The notes under the pieces were generated by a model. That model was given only the letters and a program-made list of their open reading frames with translations. It was not told the origin of the DNA and searched no databases. Shown piece after piece: positions 53,871-64,000 of a DNA stretch of 64,000 nt (within the stretch, counting starts at the first letter, position 1; every line of letters starts with the position of its first letter). The position numbers and the translations under genes were made by a program. Source of the DNA: Syngnathus acus (Eukaryota; Chordata; Actinopteri; Syngnathiformes; Syngnathidae); NCBI RefSeq assembly GCF_901709675.1, contig NC_051106.1, forward strand, positions 7,078,001 through 7,142,000, given 5' to 3'.

Positions 53871-55186
53871 AACAATTTAGTGACTTCTTCACATGGACTT
53901 GCTAGCTTTTTATTTGTTCCTCAAGACCGTTGATGGGCATCTGAAAAAAAAAGTGTCACATTGAGAGGATTGACGACATAGAGGACTCTATCGTAGTAAA
54001 GTATCATTGTAAAATGCAGAGACAGAAACCCGTTTACGCACTTTTCAGGTCTCCATATGCAGAGGGGCAATATTATTCTCAACAACCTACGCTGACTGAC
54101 ACTATCGCAAAAAATCAGTGTCTTGCCGTTTTACTAATGCATAATTTCAGGTGCTTAAGCGCCGAAGGGTTAAGTCCCGGCCAAGAGTGGAGATTTCTTT
54201 TCTTTTTTTAATGGGACGACGACGATCCCCGCTTTTAATGTCCCGCAAGAATGTGTTATGGCGCTCTAGCTCCCTTTCAGCCGCGGCGGCCCTCCTGAAT
54301 TCAAGCCGATTATGGATAACAACCACATTACAGAGCGATACATCAAAGTCCTAGCTTACTGCTCAGCGGGGAGCCACTCTGGCACATTTCAAAAATCGAC
54401 CCGTTCAAAAGCGCTCTCTGGTTATGCAGTCACTGTGTCGCACGGGGAAAGTTTTCTCTCGTGTAGTTCAGATAATTTTGATGCAAAAAAAAAAAAGGAA
54501 TAGAACGGGCTAGGGAAAAAAACAGGCATAAATAATGACTTGCAAATGGCAGTATCATAACAAAGAATTTGAATAGAAAATGAATTCCGCCATTTTGTTA
54601 AACAGCTCCGCTTTTTATCGACATATATATATAAAAAGCACTTTGTGATTGTTGCTCTCGAGACATACAAAACGATTACCGTCTCGCCTTTGTGCTTGTG
54701 GTTTTAATTTCGCAGCACTAATTTGCTTACGCGGGCCTCGGCTGATCAGTGTGCTTTGTTGCGCCGACACTTTTTAATCGCGCCAATGACCCACTGTGCT
54801 TATTTAGAGCACTCAGAAATGAAAAAGACGGAGACCGCCAGACAGACACGGATGAGATGGTGGGCGTGGTCGAGGCTGTGTGTTTGGAAAGCGGTGTCGG
54901 AAAATGTAACATTTGAAGGTGGCTGACTCTCTGACATTAGCGCGCCGCTAATCGTTGGGTTGCCGCGTCCTTAGTCATTGAGCTTCTCCGGTGGGATGAA
55001 TGGAGGCGCGCTCGCTGGGGCCCGTCATTACAACTTCCTGCTGGGAAGTGGTGCCCTTTTGCTTTTACACTTAAGCGCTAGTTGTTCGCAAAATAACAGC
55101 ATACTAAGTGTTTGTCCCCCAAGCCATTCATAAGAGGAAAAAAATGTGGTCATCATACATGTGAATGCCCAATTACATCCGTAAAG
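53871..55186. other. Intergenic spacer with regulatory-like patches
   Basis: No gene supported. 54240-55020 is non-repetitive, with AACAAAGAA (SOX/TCF type) near 54559 and GATTACC/TTAATTT words. Confidence 0.6.
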
Positions 55187-55473
55187 CACTAGAACAGAGG
55201 TACCAAGCTGTGGCCCGTGGGCCAAATCTGGCTCGCAGTGTAATGATATTTGGTCCGCGAAGCCAAATTGCGTCAATACTAAAATTGCAAATTGTCTTCA
55301 CTTTAAAAAAAATAAAAATAAATAGAGATACTTCTAGCAAGTTTTCTTACCAGCCATCTTTTTAAAAATTTGAACAGTTCTTGTCTCTGATTTCAAAACT
55401 AGTTATTCATCTGTTTATTGTGTAGCCTATACTGGCTCGTGACAAAAATGAGTTTGACACCCCTGCAATCGAA
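55187..55473. mobile_element. hAT-like MITE with degenerate target-site duplication
   Basis: The right end TGAGTTTGACACCCCTG (to 55465) is the inverted form of the typical fish hAT terminus CAGGGGTGTCAAACTCA. The left end begins CAGAGGTACCAAGCTGTGG at 55195, followed by GGCCCGTGGGCCAAATCTGG. The flanking octamers CACTAGAA (55187-55194) and CAATCGAA (55466-55473) agree at six of eight bases. Non-coding, non-autonomous. Confidence 0.7.
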
Positions 55474-55569
55474 TGTTAAAAAAAAAAAAAAAAATATTTA
55501 CTGTAAATATTTTCTCCATTATTTCTTATGAGAAAGCGTTGGCAAGCATATTGTGTTCGACCTCAGAGG

Positions 55570-56400
55570 TTCCACTCAAAGAAAACTAAAGCGCTTCTCT
55601 GTGACTGAGCGTGAGGCCTCATCGTGTATCATCAATCTGTATTGCGAATAGCTCCCGAGGTGTTTTTTTTCTCCCTCTCTCCCCATCAAGGTCTTATTCA
55701 CTCGAGAGCTTCAGCAGATTAGCGCTCCACTGGGGTGCAATGGCTTCTCGGCGCGCCGCTTCACGTCCAATTTGAAGTGTCTAAGAGCGTTCGTGTCGTT
55801 AGCGTTTACTCCAGACTGTTTTTCACGCTGAGCGAGTGTGACGTTAAAGACAAATAAAACCACATCAGCCCGTGTTGATCTTCTCCGACGCGGCGCCCCG
55901 GCATTCTGTCTTGGCGGACGGCGCTTTTCGGGGGGGGGGGGTTATGGATAGGCCGGCTTGCTAACGCTATTATTTACAAACGGCTCAAATGTCAACGCTC
56001 CTTTTGTACCTCTCGGCTTTTCTCGTTGAATGCTTTGCCGGCGTGAAAAGGCTGCACTTTAACAGAAAGCCGAGCCGCCCGGAGAAAAGTATTTCTATCG
56101 CGCCGCCGTCGGATCAATAGAGATGTGTTTACTCGTCCCGGCGGCGCAATGTTCACTCCATAATGTTGATTATTAAACGGCCTGTTGACAGAAAGCTTTT
56201 GTCAGGCCTCTCGCCCGGCGGAGGGTCGCACGCTCCTGCTGTCAGGTTAGCAGCGCGCACACCTCGGGCCAAACGGCCTCTGTCAAAAGAGCGGGCTGAA
56301 GTGAGCCGCTCGCCGGATCCCCTCTTAACCCCTTCGCTGGACAAAAGCAACACGGCGAGTCAATGCCATTCCCCGTAATTAAAGCGAAAGGGCTCATTTT
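55570..56400. promoter_or_regulatory. Candidate non-coding regulatory region K
   Basis: GC-richer, non-repetitive sequence apart from a G run at 55930-55941, with CAGATTAGCGC, GTTAGCG, TGACGTTAAAG, GCTATTATTT, TGTTGATTATTAAACGG and CCGTAATTAAAGC words. Confidence 0.3.
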
Positions 56401-57078
56401 CACAGTGGAACTCGGAAACCCTGCGTTTTCGAGGGCTACGTTTGATCCATTTGTTTTAACTCTAGTTAGCTGCGAAAGTGATGCAGCCATCAAAATTGAC
56501 TCGAAGATTTATCGATGGATTTGTCGATTAATCGTGTCTTGAAGCAATTCAAGTTAATCGGCGTCAACTACTCGTTTGCTATCAAAACATGAGAACGTAA
56601 ACTAGCCAATATTTTTGTTTGTGTAATGCTGGACAAAATAGTTCTACAACCGCATCGTGGAATTTCGGTTGACTGAAAGTGAGACGCTAGTTCTGGATTT
56701 TCGGCTGAAATTGTCCAAGGGAGGGTCGGTGTGGGTAGGCGGGGGGCATTTTCATGTTCCCCACAAACTGCTGGTGTGTATTTTTCCATTCTTTCAGGTG
56801 AATGAACAGCAGCCTTTAGGTCTAATGGATTTTTAGGTGCTGAGTGACAGCGTTTGAATGGGTTGCAGCAAATGGGGAGGTAAAAGGGGCATTAGGACTC
56901 GCCAAAGGGATTGGGGGGGGGGGGCTGTCCAAAGAATGACACCGTCCTCTCCATGTGACAGACGCGCTACACGTGCAAACGTTTTCAATGCACTCGTTTC
57001 CATATTTCCATGGTGTGAGTGTGCTTTTGCGTGTGTGTGTAGATTTGCCTGCAAAAACCTTTTTGCTCTTTGTTTCAG

Positions 57079-57162
57079 GTCTGGCACGACTGCAGCCTTT
57101 CCTCCAAAACGGCAGTGACAAAATGGCCGACATGTCCCAAGATGGACGATATCAACAATCAG
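57079..57162 (+). other. Orphan exon-like segment
   Basis: 84 nt bounded by a good acceptor (pyrimidine-rich CTTTTTGCTCTTTGTTTCAG) and a strong donor (CAG|GTAAGACC). Two of three frames are open and the length is a multiple of three. One frame contains MADMSQDGRYQQ, the other KMDDINNQ; I recognise neither. It could be an exon of a lncRNA, an alternative 5' exon, or chance. Confidence 0.3.
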
Positions 57163-57419
57163 GTAAGACCAAATTGTTATATGTATACAAAGAGTGTCCG
57201 ATAATAACAATTTCATGAACTCATAAATGACTATAACAAGTATTCATAAAAAAGAAATCCAAAGTTTTAATGGGTGGAATGAAATATTGTTGTCACTAAG
57301 CTTACAAAAAGAACACGCAGTGCATGAACAAGGTTTTGGAAAACATGATTTTGAAAATGCTAAAAGCAACCATAATGACTAAACAGATTGTGTCCCATTT
57401 TGGAGCTTCCAGTAGCTTT

Positions 57420-58220
57420 GCATTCATGAATACAGTAATTGTTTGTCGGCTAAACTCTCACATCGCTGTTTACCTTTCATAAAACGCCGCTTTATCGCGC
57501 CCGATGCAATTGACTTTATATGGAGGTGATGATGTCTCCTTGAGGAGAAAAAAAAAATGACACCTATAAGAGTTAAAAGCCTTATACGTGGAATAAACCA
57601 TTTTAGGAACAAGCCTTGGATGGAGCTGTAAGCTATGTCTTGATCTAAAATAAACATGTCACGCCGCCTGCTCCGATGTTTAGCACCGCCAGACGTCTGG
57701 ATACCCCCCAACTCCCCCCCGCAACGGCAAACAGAAAGCGCGCGATGATAAGCAAAAGACATCCATTGTTATTAATTTGTTATTTTCTCCTGTGTTTGGT
57801 CGCTGGCGGGATTATCACGCTGAACACACAGCCCAAATTCCACGGCAAACATTTGCACTTAATCTGCTCGCCGGGGGCCTCACCCGAACCCCGCCAAGTG
57901 TCTCCTTTACATAAAGCTGATCAAATTAAGATGCTCACGCTGACCACACGACGTCAATCGTACTGTTACAGTAACTAACCGTCATCAGTGTGTGGGTTGA
58001 TTTAATCCCCCCCCCCCCACCCCCGCATGTCTCGATATCCTCAGTCGGGGCTCTGAACCGGAACGGCCGTGCGCAACAGCAAATACATCTGCGTTTATAT
58101 GCCAGCGTAATCCTTTAATTGCGCCGCTATGAAACCGTCTATACCATCTTAAAGTATTCAATGCAGCCAGTTAATGGAAAGGCAGAAGGGGTCTCAGCTT
58201 TTGCATAAAAACCTTTCAAG
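57420..58220. promoter_or_regulatory. Candidate non-coding regulatory region L
   Basis: Non-repetitive except for a C run at 58007-58018. Words include GTTATTAATTTG, GATTATCACGC, GTAATCCTTTAATTGCGC and GTTAATGG. The open frame at 57676-57978 has no recognisable homology. Confidence 0.28.
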
Positions 58221-61200
58221 CCACATGTCTGGTAATCCGCTACCTTTTTTTTTTTGTGAGCATTCTTTCGGGATGGGCTAGCGCGTGTTACTTTAAGCTA
58301 ATTTCACTTTTGAGTAACACCAAAATGTTGCTAGCATTTGTCCACTGTGAGTTTTGTGAAGGCCTTTGAGATGCTTTTGTGATTAAGGGCTTTAGAAATC
58401 AAGTTGACTTCATGATAATTACTTTTTGAAGTCGCTTTGCATCTATTTTCAGATTTAGTTTTTGTAATGACTGAAAACGATACATCCTCCTTTCAGTCCA
58501 GCTTTTTTTTTTTACTTTGTTTTGCTTCTATTGACAACTGCCAGACAAGCTACATCAGGCCCCTTGCCCCAAGGGACACGGACAATTTACTGTAGGAGCC
58601 CGGTTGGCAGATGCCTTCCACTAAGCTGTTTTATTGTTGAACGTGACAGACAAAAACAAAGAATCTACTGTATGGCGGCAGCGGCGGCGGCGGGGGAGTG
58701 TCGATAAAACATCTGACCTGCATCTGCATAGCTGTCATAACGAGAGATTTGACGACGTTCAAAGAGAACGTGATAGAAAGCGCCAAACGGCGCCTGGTGT
58801 TTGAAGATGCGCGGCGCTCTCCCGGGAGAAAGCTGTCGTCGCGGTGGACCTTCCTTTTTGTTTTGCTAACATCATTCGCAAGATACTAAATTGACCGGAA
58901 TGTTTTTGGAATCAGTTTTTCAATGGAGGACCATAATGAGCTCCAATTAAAAAAATGGGACTTGAGATACAGATCAGGAAAATACAGCATGTTTGTCATA
59001 GATTCATGTTAAAGGGAATTTTGAAGCGCTTAGTAGGTAATTGAAAATAATCGTATTTTTTTTGTGATCGAGTCGGTTCAACATTAGCCAGAAAAACATT
59101 CATTTTTGCATTTGCCGTGTATAATCACTCCTCCATAAATGATAAAAAACAACAATAGCATGCATTTGACTGTTGCCATTGTCAAGGCCAACATGCGTCC
59201 GCATTGATCCCCATGTGAACTGATCTCGTCCAATCCCTGCAGGGCTTGGAGGTCTGCGGGGTCACATCTATGGGAAAAGAGTTCCAAAGCAAAGGTCAAA
59301 AGGTCTCAACGGGTTTTTTTCTACTCTTAAAAGGTTAAAACCGCAGTTTAGGGATTGGATTGTTAGGTGAAAAATTCTGTCAGGCATGCCCTTTTGGGCA
59401 AAAGTTGGAATTGATCGAGAATGTGGACAAAGAGAAGAAGAATTTATTGAAATTTGTCTATATTCCACACGAGCACAATTTTTGTTGCTTTGGAATTAAG
59501 GCGGTGATGCCAACGAGCGGGACGATGGATTCAGGCTTCGGGGACGAGGGATCTCATGGTAGACAATAAGTAAGATTCATTGGGTCATTTTTTTTTTTAC
59601 TTGCGTCTGCCAAGACAGGGAATGAAATGTTAAATGTTTCATGGGCTAGGAAAAGGGCAGAATTTGTCTTTTGCGTTTGCCGCCCGAGAGGCAGCGGAGG
59701 AGTTTGATCGTCGGAAAGACTCAAAACAAGGACAATTAGGAACGACGGGGAAAGCACTGCGAGCGAGGAGGGGAAGGAACGGGAAGGGTGAGCCGGGCTG
59801 TTTTGGGCCGTCTGATGGATGACGCCGTAGGGGGTGGCGTCTGCTGAATGATGACGGCCTAATATCATCATCCCCCTGTCAGGCCTAATAGGCTTTCCTC
59901 GGTGGAAATCACTCACACGGAGCCGCCATAATGCCCGGGACCCCCTGACAGCATCATCCATCCACTCAAGCCAAGCCAACGTCTCCAAACTAATAAGGAA
60001 ATACATGCTTCAAGGAGATCTGAAAAATTAAACAGGTAGCTCGCCGACAGTTTCTTTCGGCGTGGCGGGTAGGGTTCGGGGCAAAATATCGATTGTACCC
60101 GCTATTGCAGTCGGTAAAGAGGCAGGATTGATACACTGCCTTTACATATTCACATACTAATCGGTGGGGCCTAGCCACAAATATCTGCGAGTTATGGACA
60201 CTCCCCAATTTTTTAAAAATTTTCCTGGAGATGCCACAAGATGTTAAAGTCTACTTTTGTCAAAATGAAACTTCAACTCAACCACGGCATAGTTTTTGAC
60301 CACCGGTATGTCAAGCGATGGCGACAAAGGGCTACTTTTGTCTAAATGAAGCGCTTCAATCAATGTCAACATAGTTCTTAACTGACATTTTCTTCCCCCT
60401 CTCCAATGTTGAATTAGCAACATATGCACGCACGGGAGGGTGATTATCAGAAAGGATAAAAACAACTTGAATCGTCGCCGCCGCCGATGCAACGGACGCA
60501 TCTTCTGAGGTATTCTAATTTTAGCCCGGGCGCCTTTAGAGGAGTCGCCCACCCCCCGCCGCTGTTTTCCTCGCCGCGATACACCTGTCACTGCTTTCCC
60601 TCGCGCAATGGCTGATCACAGCACCCTTTAAACATGCTTACTCTCCTCTTATCTCTCCCCGTAGCCTGCCGATCCGCTATCTCCGATCGCCACTTTAATC
60701 ATGTGACACCTCCCAGCGAACCACCACCACCGCCTCTCCCTCTCTCCCGCACATGCACAGCGCCGCCATCAATAACGCTGACGACTCCTTTCAAAGTCTC
60801 CTCTTGAAAGCGGCCGTCGCGTCAAAATTGTCGGATTTCATTATGGACGACGTGATGTTAAAAAAAATAAATAAATAAAAATAAAGCGCGTAAAGTGCAT
60901 TAGGCAATCATTGTTTTGCTTTTAAAAGCTATGCCTACACGCATATACCCGCTAAGATGGCCGCATTCCATTCTGATCACATATCCAGATCACTCTCTCG
61001 GCTGCATCGAAACTAATTACCAGACTACTCGCCACTCACTCTTCCTGACAGTCCATATTTAAAATCGGATGGAGTGTCACTTCCACTCCACTTTGCATAC
61101 GAGCACATTCTGTAGTGCCACCGTTAACCAAAACCGATGATTGATTTCTAGCGATGTTGCCATGTTAGCATTATGCTTGCCTGGCCATTGTGGTCTCCAC

Positions 61201-61930
61201 GCCGGCTGCACTTCTTTGAGCCGTGAAAGGCCCACGCCGTACAGTAACAGCCAGGGGCAGAAAGGAGCTGTCTGTCGTCAAGACTGCCGCTGACACCGGG
61301 AGGTGGGGAAGGCGAGAATAGAGGCGAGGCAGCTGCTTTAGGCCCAACAGGAAACGCGCTGGTGACCGCATCAACAGCTGCCCGACGTTACCACGCAAGC
61401 CCGAGCGGCCGGCGACAGGTCACATGAAAAGCTAAATGTTTGCTTAGCTGACGAGAGGATGAGGGGGCAGGTCGGCTTTATACTGTAGCCACTCTTGCGC
61501 TTTATTTTTCTTTCTTTTTTGTGAGCGCTCTCATTAAGGCTTTATACGCGACCGGCTTTGTCACTTCACAGGTGACGACAACATGGCCGCCTGGCGATGT
61601 TGAGTAAACAAGACAGAAACAAAAGCTGAATGGGGTCAGGCCTGAGCCGCGTTGTGTACACCGACCACGCTACTCCAAGCTTTTTAAAGACAAAATAATC
61701 TTTTTTTATGCTGGAGGAATGAGTTATACTTCTAAACATATTTAAATTGTAAAGTAATGGTATTGGCTATCCTTAAAAGATTATCCAAATTGTTTTTCCA
61801 CAAAAAAAATAATACTGAATCTTTTCATTGGGCAGTGACAAGATATAAATTCACTTCCCAATAAATTTTGTGATTTCTTTTTTTCAAACAAAATGTAATC
61901 TTTATTTCTTTAGCTAGTATTACTACGGCG
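58221..61930. other. Intergenic spacer with regulatory-like patches
   Basis: No gene supported. Non-repetitive patches occur at about 58690-58890, 59820-60060 and 60430-60900; the rest is AT-rich spacer. Confidence 0.6.
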
Positions 61931-61945
61931 GCCGCTGCTTTCGGA

Positions 61946-62230
61946 ATGCCAAGGAAAGATAAGCCTCCCAAATTTTCCACTACCTGCGGCCTTTACAGTG
62001 ACCTCAAGACCAGGTCAAGAAGCCCCCCATCCTCTCCCCTCCCCGTCCCTTCCCTCCAGCAGTCAATAAATCATGATGTCACCTCTGCTGCCCAATCCCC
62101 TCGCGCTATCGCTAACTTTGAGTGTCCTCCGCATTCTTCCACTTCCCCCTACTCCTCTCCTGACCCCTCCGTCCAAACAAACCGCCTGTCAGCGCCGTGC
62201 CGACAGGTACGACAGCTCCGGCTAACGTGA
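61946..62230 (+). CDS. Unrecognised Ser/Pro-rich ORF, doubtful
   Basis: 94 codons starting MPRKDKPPKF, with a basic N-terminus and a Ser/Pro-rich body. A GTACGA donor-like site follows CGACAG at 62207. Nearby is a 27-nt C run at 62257-62283. It could be the 5' end of a transposon ORF, a lone first exon, or a chance frame. No family is recognised. Confidence 0.15.
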   Translation: MPRKDKPPKFSTTCGLYSDLKTRSRSPPSSPLPVPSLQQSINHDVTSAAQSPRAIANFECPPHSSTSPYSSPDPSVQTNRLSAPCRQVRQLRLT

Positions 62231-62256
62231 GGAGTGATATCTCCCCGGAAAAAGTA

Positions 62257-62283
<27 letters not shown>
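62257..62283. repeat. poly(C) tract, 27 nt
   Basis: Uninterrupted C run, the longest on the + strand. Confidence 0.95.
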
Positions 62284-62287
<4 letters not shown>

Positions 62288-62819
62288 CCTCACCCCGTCC
62301 TCGACTTTGTGTCTCCGGCACCCTCCTTCCTCTTCCACCTTTTTCTCTCGAGATTATCGACGAGCTGAGAAAGTATGTAATTATCGCACGTAGAGCTAAG
62401 CCGTAACGTATTTTTCGTCCCGAGCCAACTTTCAGATGTGGCTTCTCGGATGAGGACTAAAGGTGGCGACGGTAGCTCGGCTATCTTAAGTCTTAGCTCC
62501 ATCCAATTTGCCCGAAGCTTTAATTCGCCCTTACACGGATCATTGTTGGACATCCACTTGTGAATCTGCCGGTATTATCTACCATTTGCTAACTTTAATA
62601 CCTCGCCGCGGATTAGCGTGTCTTCCGCGTCTGCTTTCGAGGGGACGATTCGGCACCTCGGACGAGGACGGCTCATTGGGGTCATCTTTACGCCGCCCTA
62701 GTTTACATTCTTAGTCATCATTAGATGAATAACTATCCGTGAGATTACCTTGTAAGCCTTTGGGGGACTCCCCCCGTGGACCGTATCTTCCCAGACATGA
62801 AGAAAGTATTAAACGGCTA

Positions 62820-63720
62820 TTTCTGTTAGCATGTTAAATCCTTTTTTTGACTTTGGAGGCCGGCTGAATGATCCCACATCTTTTTCATGTTCTTGTCGCC
62901 AAGCCCCAAAAATGTGCTTAAGCAAAAAAAGGACAGAGGGAATCTGCTTTTGGCGACCTTATCTGCACCTTTGAAGCCCGGCTGAGGTGATTGGCAGGTC
63001 AATTTGTGATTGTATCGCTCCATGTACTCTCTGGCATTAATGCTCTATTTTTTTTTCTTCCACGCCAGATAAGTCTGCCCCTAATATGAAAACTGTCATA
63101 ATTCATCCCCCTGTACAATTTTTTTTCTCCTCCCTCTGCCTAAATCATCAATCCGGTCACCTGTCAAGAATGAGATGTCCCATTCCGCCGCCGTCCGCCC
63201 GCCCTTGTGTGATTTCACTTTATGGAGATTATCCCTCACTATGAAGCAGTTAGGATTATTTTATGTTTGAATCAAAGTTGAGTTCTCCCACGACGGGGAG
63301 GTGCGCAGCGTGGTTGTTTTTTTCCCCCCTGGCTTTTCGTCCGCCGTCTCTGTCAAAAAAGCCGTCGCGTCCGCCCGGCTCAGTCGGCACTTTCCTGTGC
63401 AAATTAACAAACTCAGTGGTGAACAAATTTTCCAATTTCCAAGGCAAAGACAACTGTGCAAATTAGCCATGTTTTTTTTTTTGGTTTTGTTTCTTTAATT
63501 AAGCCCAGGGCGCGGCGTAAATGAGTTAAGGGTCGGTGGCATTGTTTCCGGACGGGGCAGGTGCAAATGTGATCTCTGGGGGAAGCGCCGTCGTGTCCGT
63601 CCTCCAGCCGAGACCCATCTTCGGTCTAATCAGTCCTCAGCTTGAAAAGCACCCTATGGTTTGGACTCCCGTGATGTCTGGAGATTTTCCAAATGTGTTC
63701 ATTTTGGAACATTTCCACTA
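62820..63720. promoter_or_regulatory. Candidate non-coding regulatory region M
   Basis: CACCTTTGAAG, GATTGGCAGGTC, GGCATTAATGC (near 63032), AGATAAG (63067-63073), CACCTGTCAAG (MEIS/TGIF-type TGTCA), GGAGATTATCCC, GGATTATTTTATG, ATCAAAG and CTTTAATTAAGC near 63493. Non-coding and mostly non-repetitive. Confidence 0.35.
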
Positions 63721-64000
63721 ACGGTCGACTGTTTATGCTAATGCTAATTGCAGTGGCACAGGATGGTTAGCATGGTTAGCATGCCCCGGATATTTGACTC
63801 AGAGGTAAAATCTCACCTCCAATGCAATGTAGGCAAAACTTTAGCTTCCGTACATTACGTTTCGTCTTTGGCAGCCTCACTGGGGCTTGAATGAGACCGA
63901 GACGAGTCATAATAATGAGCTGCCTTTAATCACGTGAGACAGTGCTTTGCCGAGAAGAAAAAGGGTGGGGGGTCTAATTAAGCGACTACAGAAAAATCAC

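Noticed and set aside
57676-57978. 100-codon frame with a hydrophobic stretch (LLLICYFLLCLVAGG)
   Set aside because: It looks like a membrane segment, but it has no family match and lies in a candidate regulatory region with TAAT-rich words.
59554-60006. 150-codon open frame on the - strand
   Set aside because: No recognisable domain, no supporting splice or promoter context, and ordinary intergenic composition.

Overview
The window reads as nuclear DNA of a bony fish, probably an acanthomorph teleost with a fairly compact genome. The genes have vertebrate-style introns with GT-AG borders. The encoded proteins are vertebrate families, and the spacers hold fish-type repeats: an L2/Maui-like LINE fossil, a hAT-like MITE, a tRNA-derived SINE remnant, and many microsatellites and poly(G)/poly(C) tracts. 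The species cannot be named from sequence alone.

Gene block, 1-28 kb. The left edge holds the last five coding exons (+ strand) of a FERM-type protein tyrosine phosphatase, best matched to PTPN21. Its 3' end faces the 3' end of FAM98B (- strand, eight coding exons, 4698 down to 2009). About 4.7 kb upstream of the FAM98B start is the stop codon of SPRED1 (- strand, six coding exons, 27825 down to 9442), whose 3' UTR probably fills most of 5.2-9.4 kb. FAM98B and SPRED1 are also neighbours on human 15q14, so that pair looks like conserved synteny. The tail-to-tail junction with PTPN21 (human 14q31) is not the human arrangement.

Functions. PTPN21 is a cytoskeleton-associated tyrosine phosphatase. 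FAM98B is a subunit of the RTCB tRNA-splicing ligase complex. SPRED1 brings neurofibromin to the membrane and damps Ras-MAPK signalling. I see no common pathway; the linkage is positional. The SPRED1 model carries a 32-residue Ser/Pro-rich insertion inside its EVH1 domain.

Gene-poor block, 28-64 kb. No convincing protein-coding gene was found. From about 37 kb onward, long stretches of ordinary-complexity DNA are crowded with TAAT/ATTA homeodomain cores, GATA, SOX and TGACAG/CTGTCA motifs, separated by simple repeats. In human the gene desert beyond SPRED1 leads to the developmental regulator MEIS2, so these stretches are candidate conserved non-coding enhancers. One 84-nt segment (57079-57162) has good splice borders and could be an orphan exon. 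I found no CRISPR, prokaryotic-type system, rRNA or tRNA gene, and nothing that amounts to a new enzymatic system.
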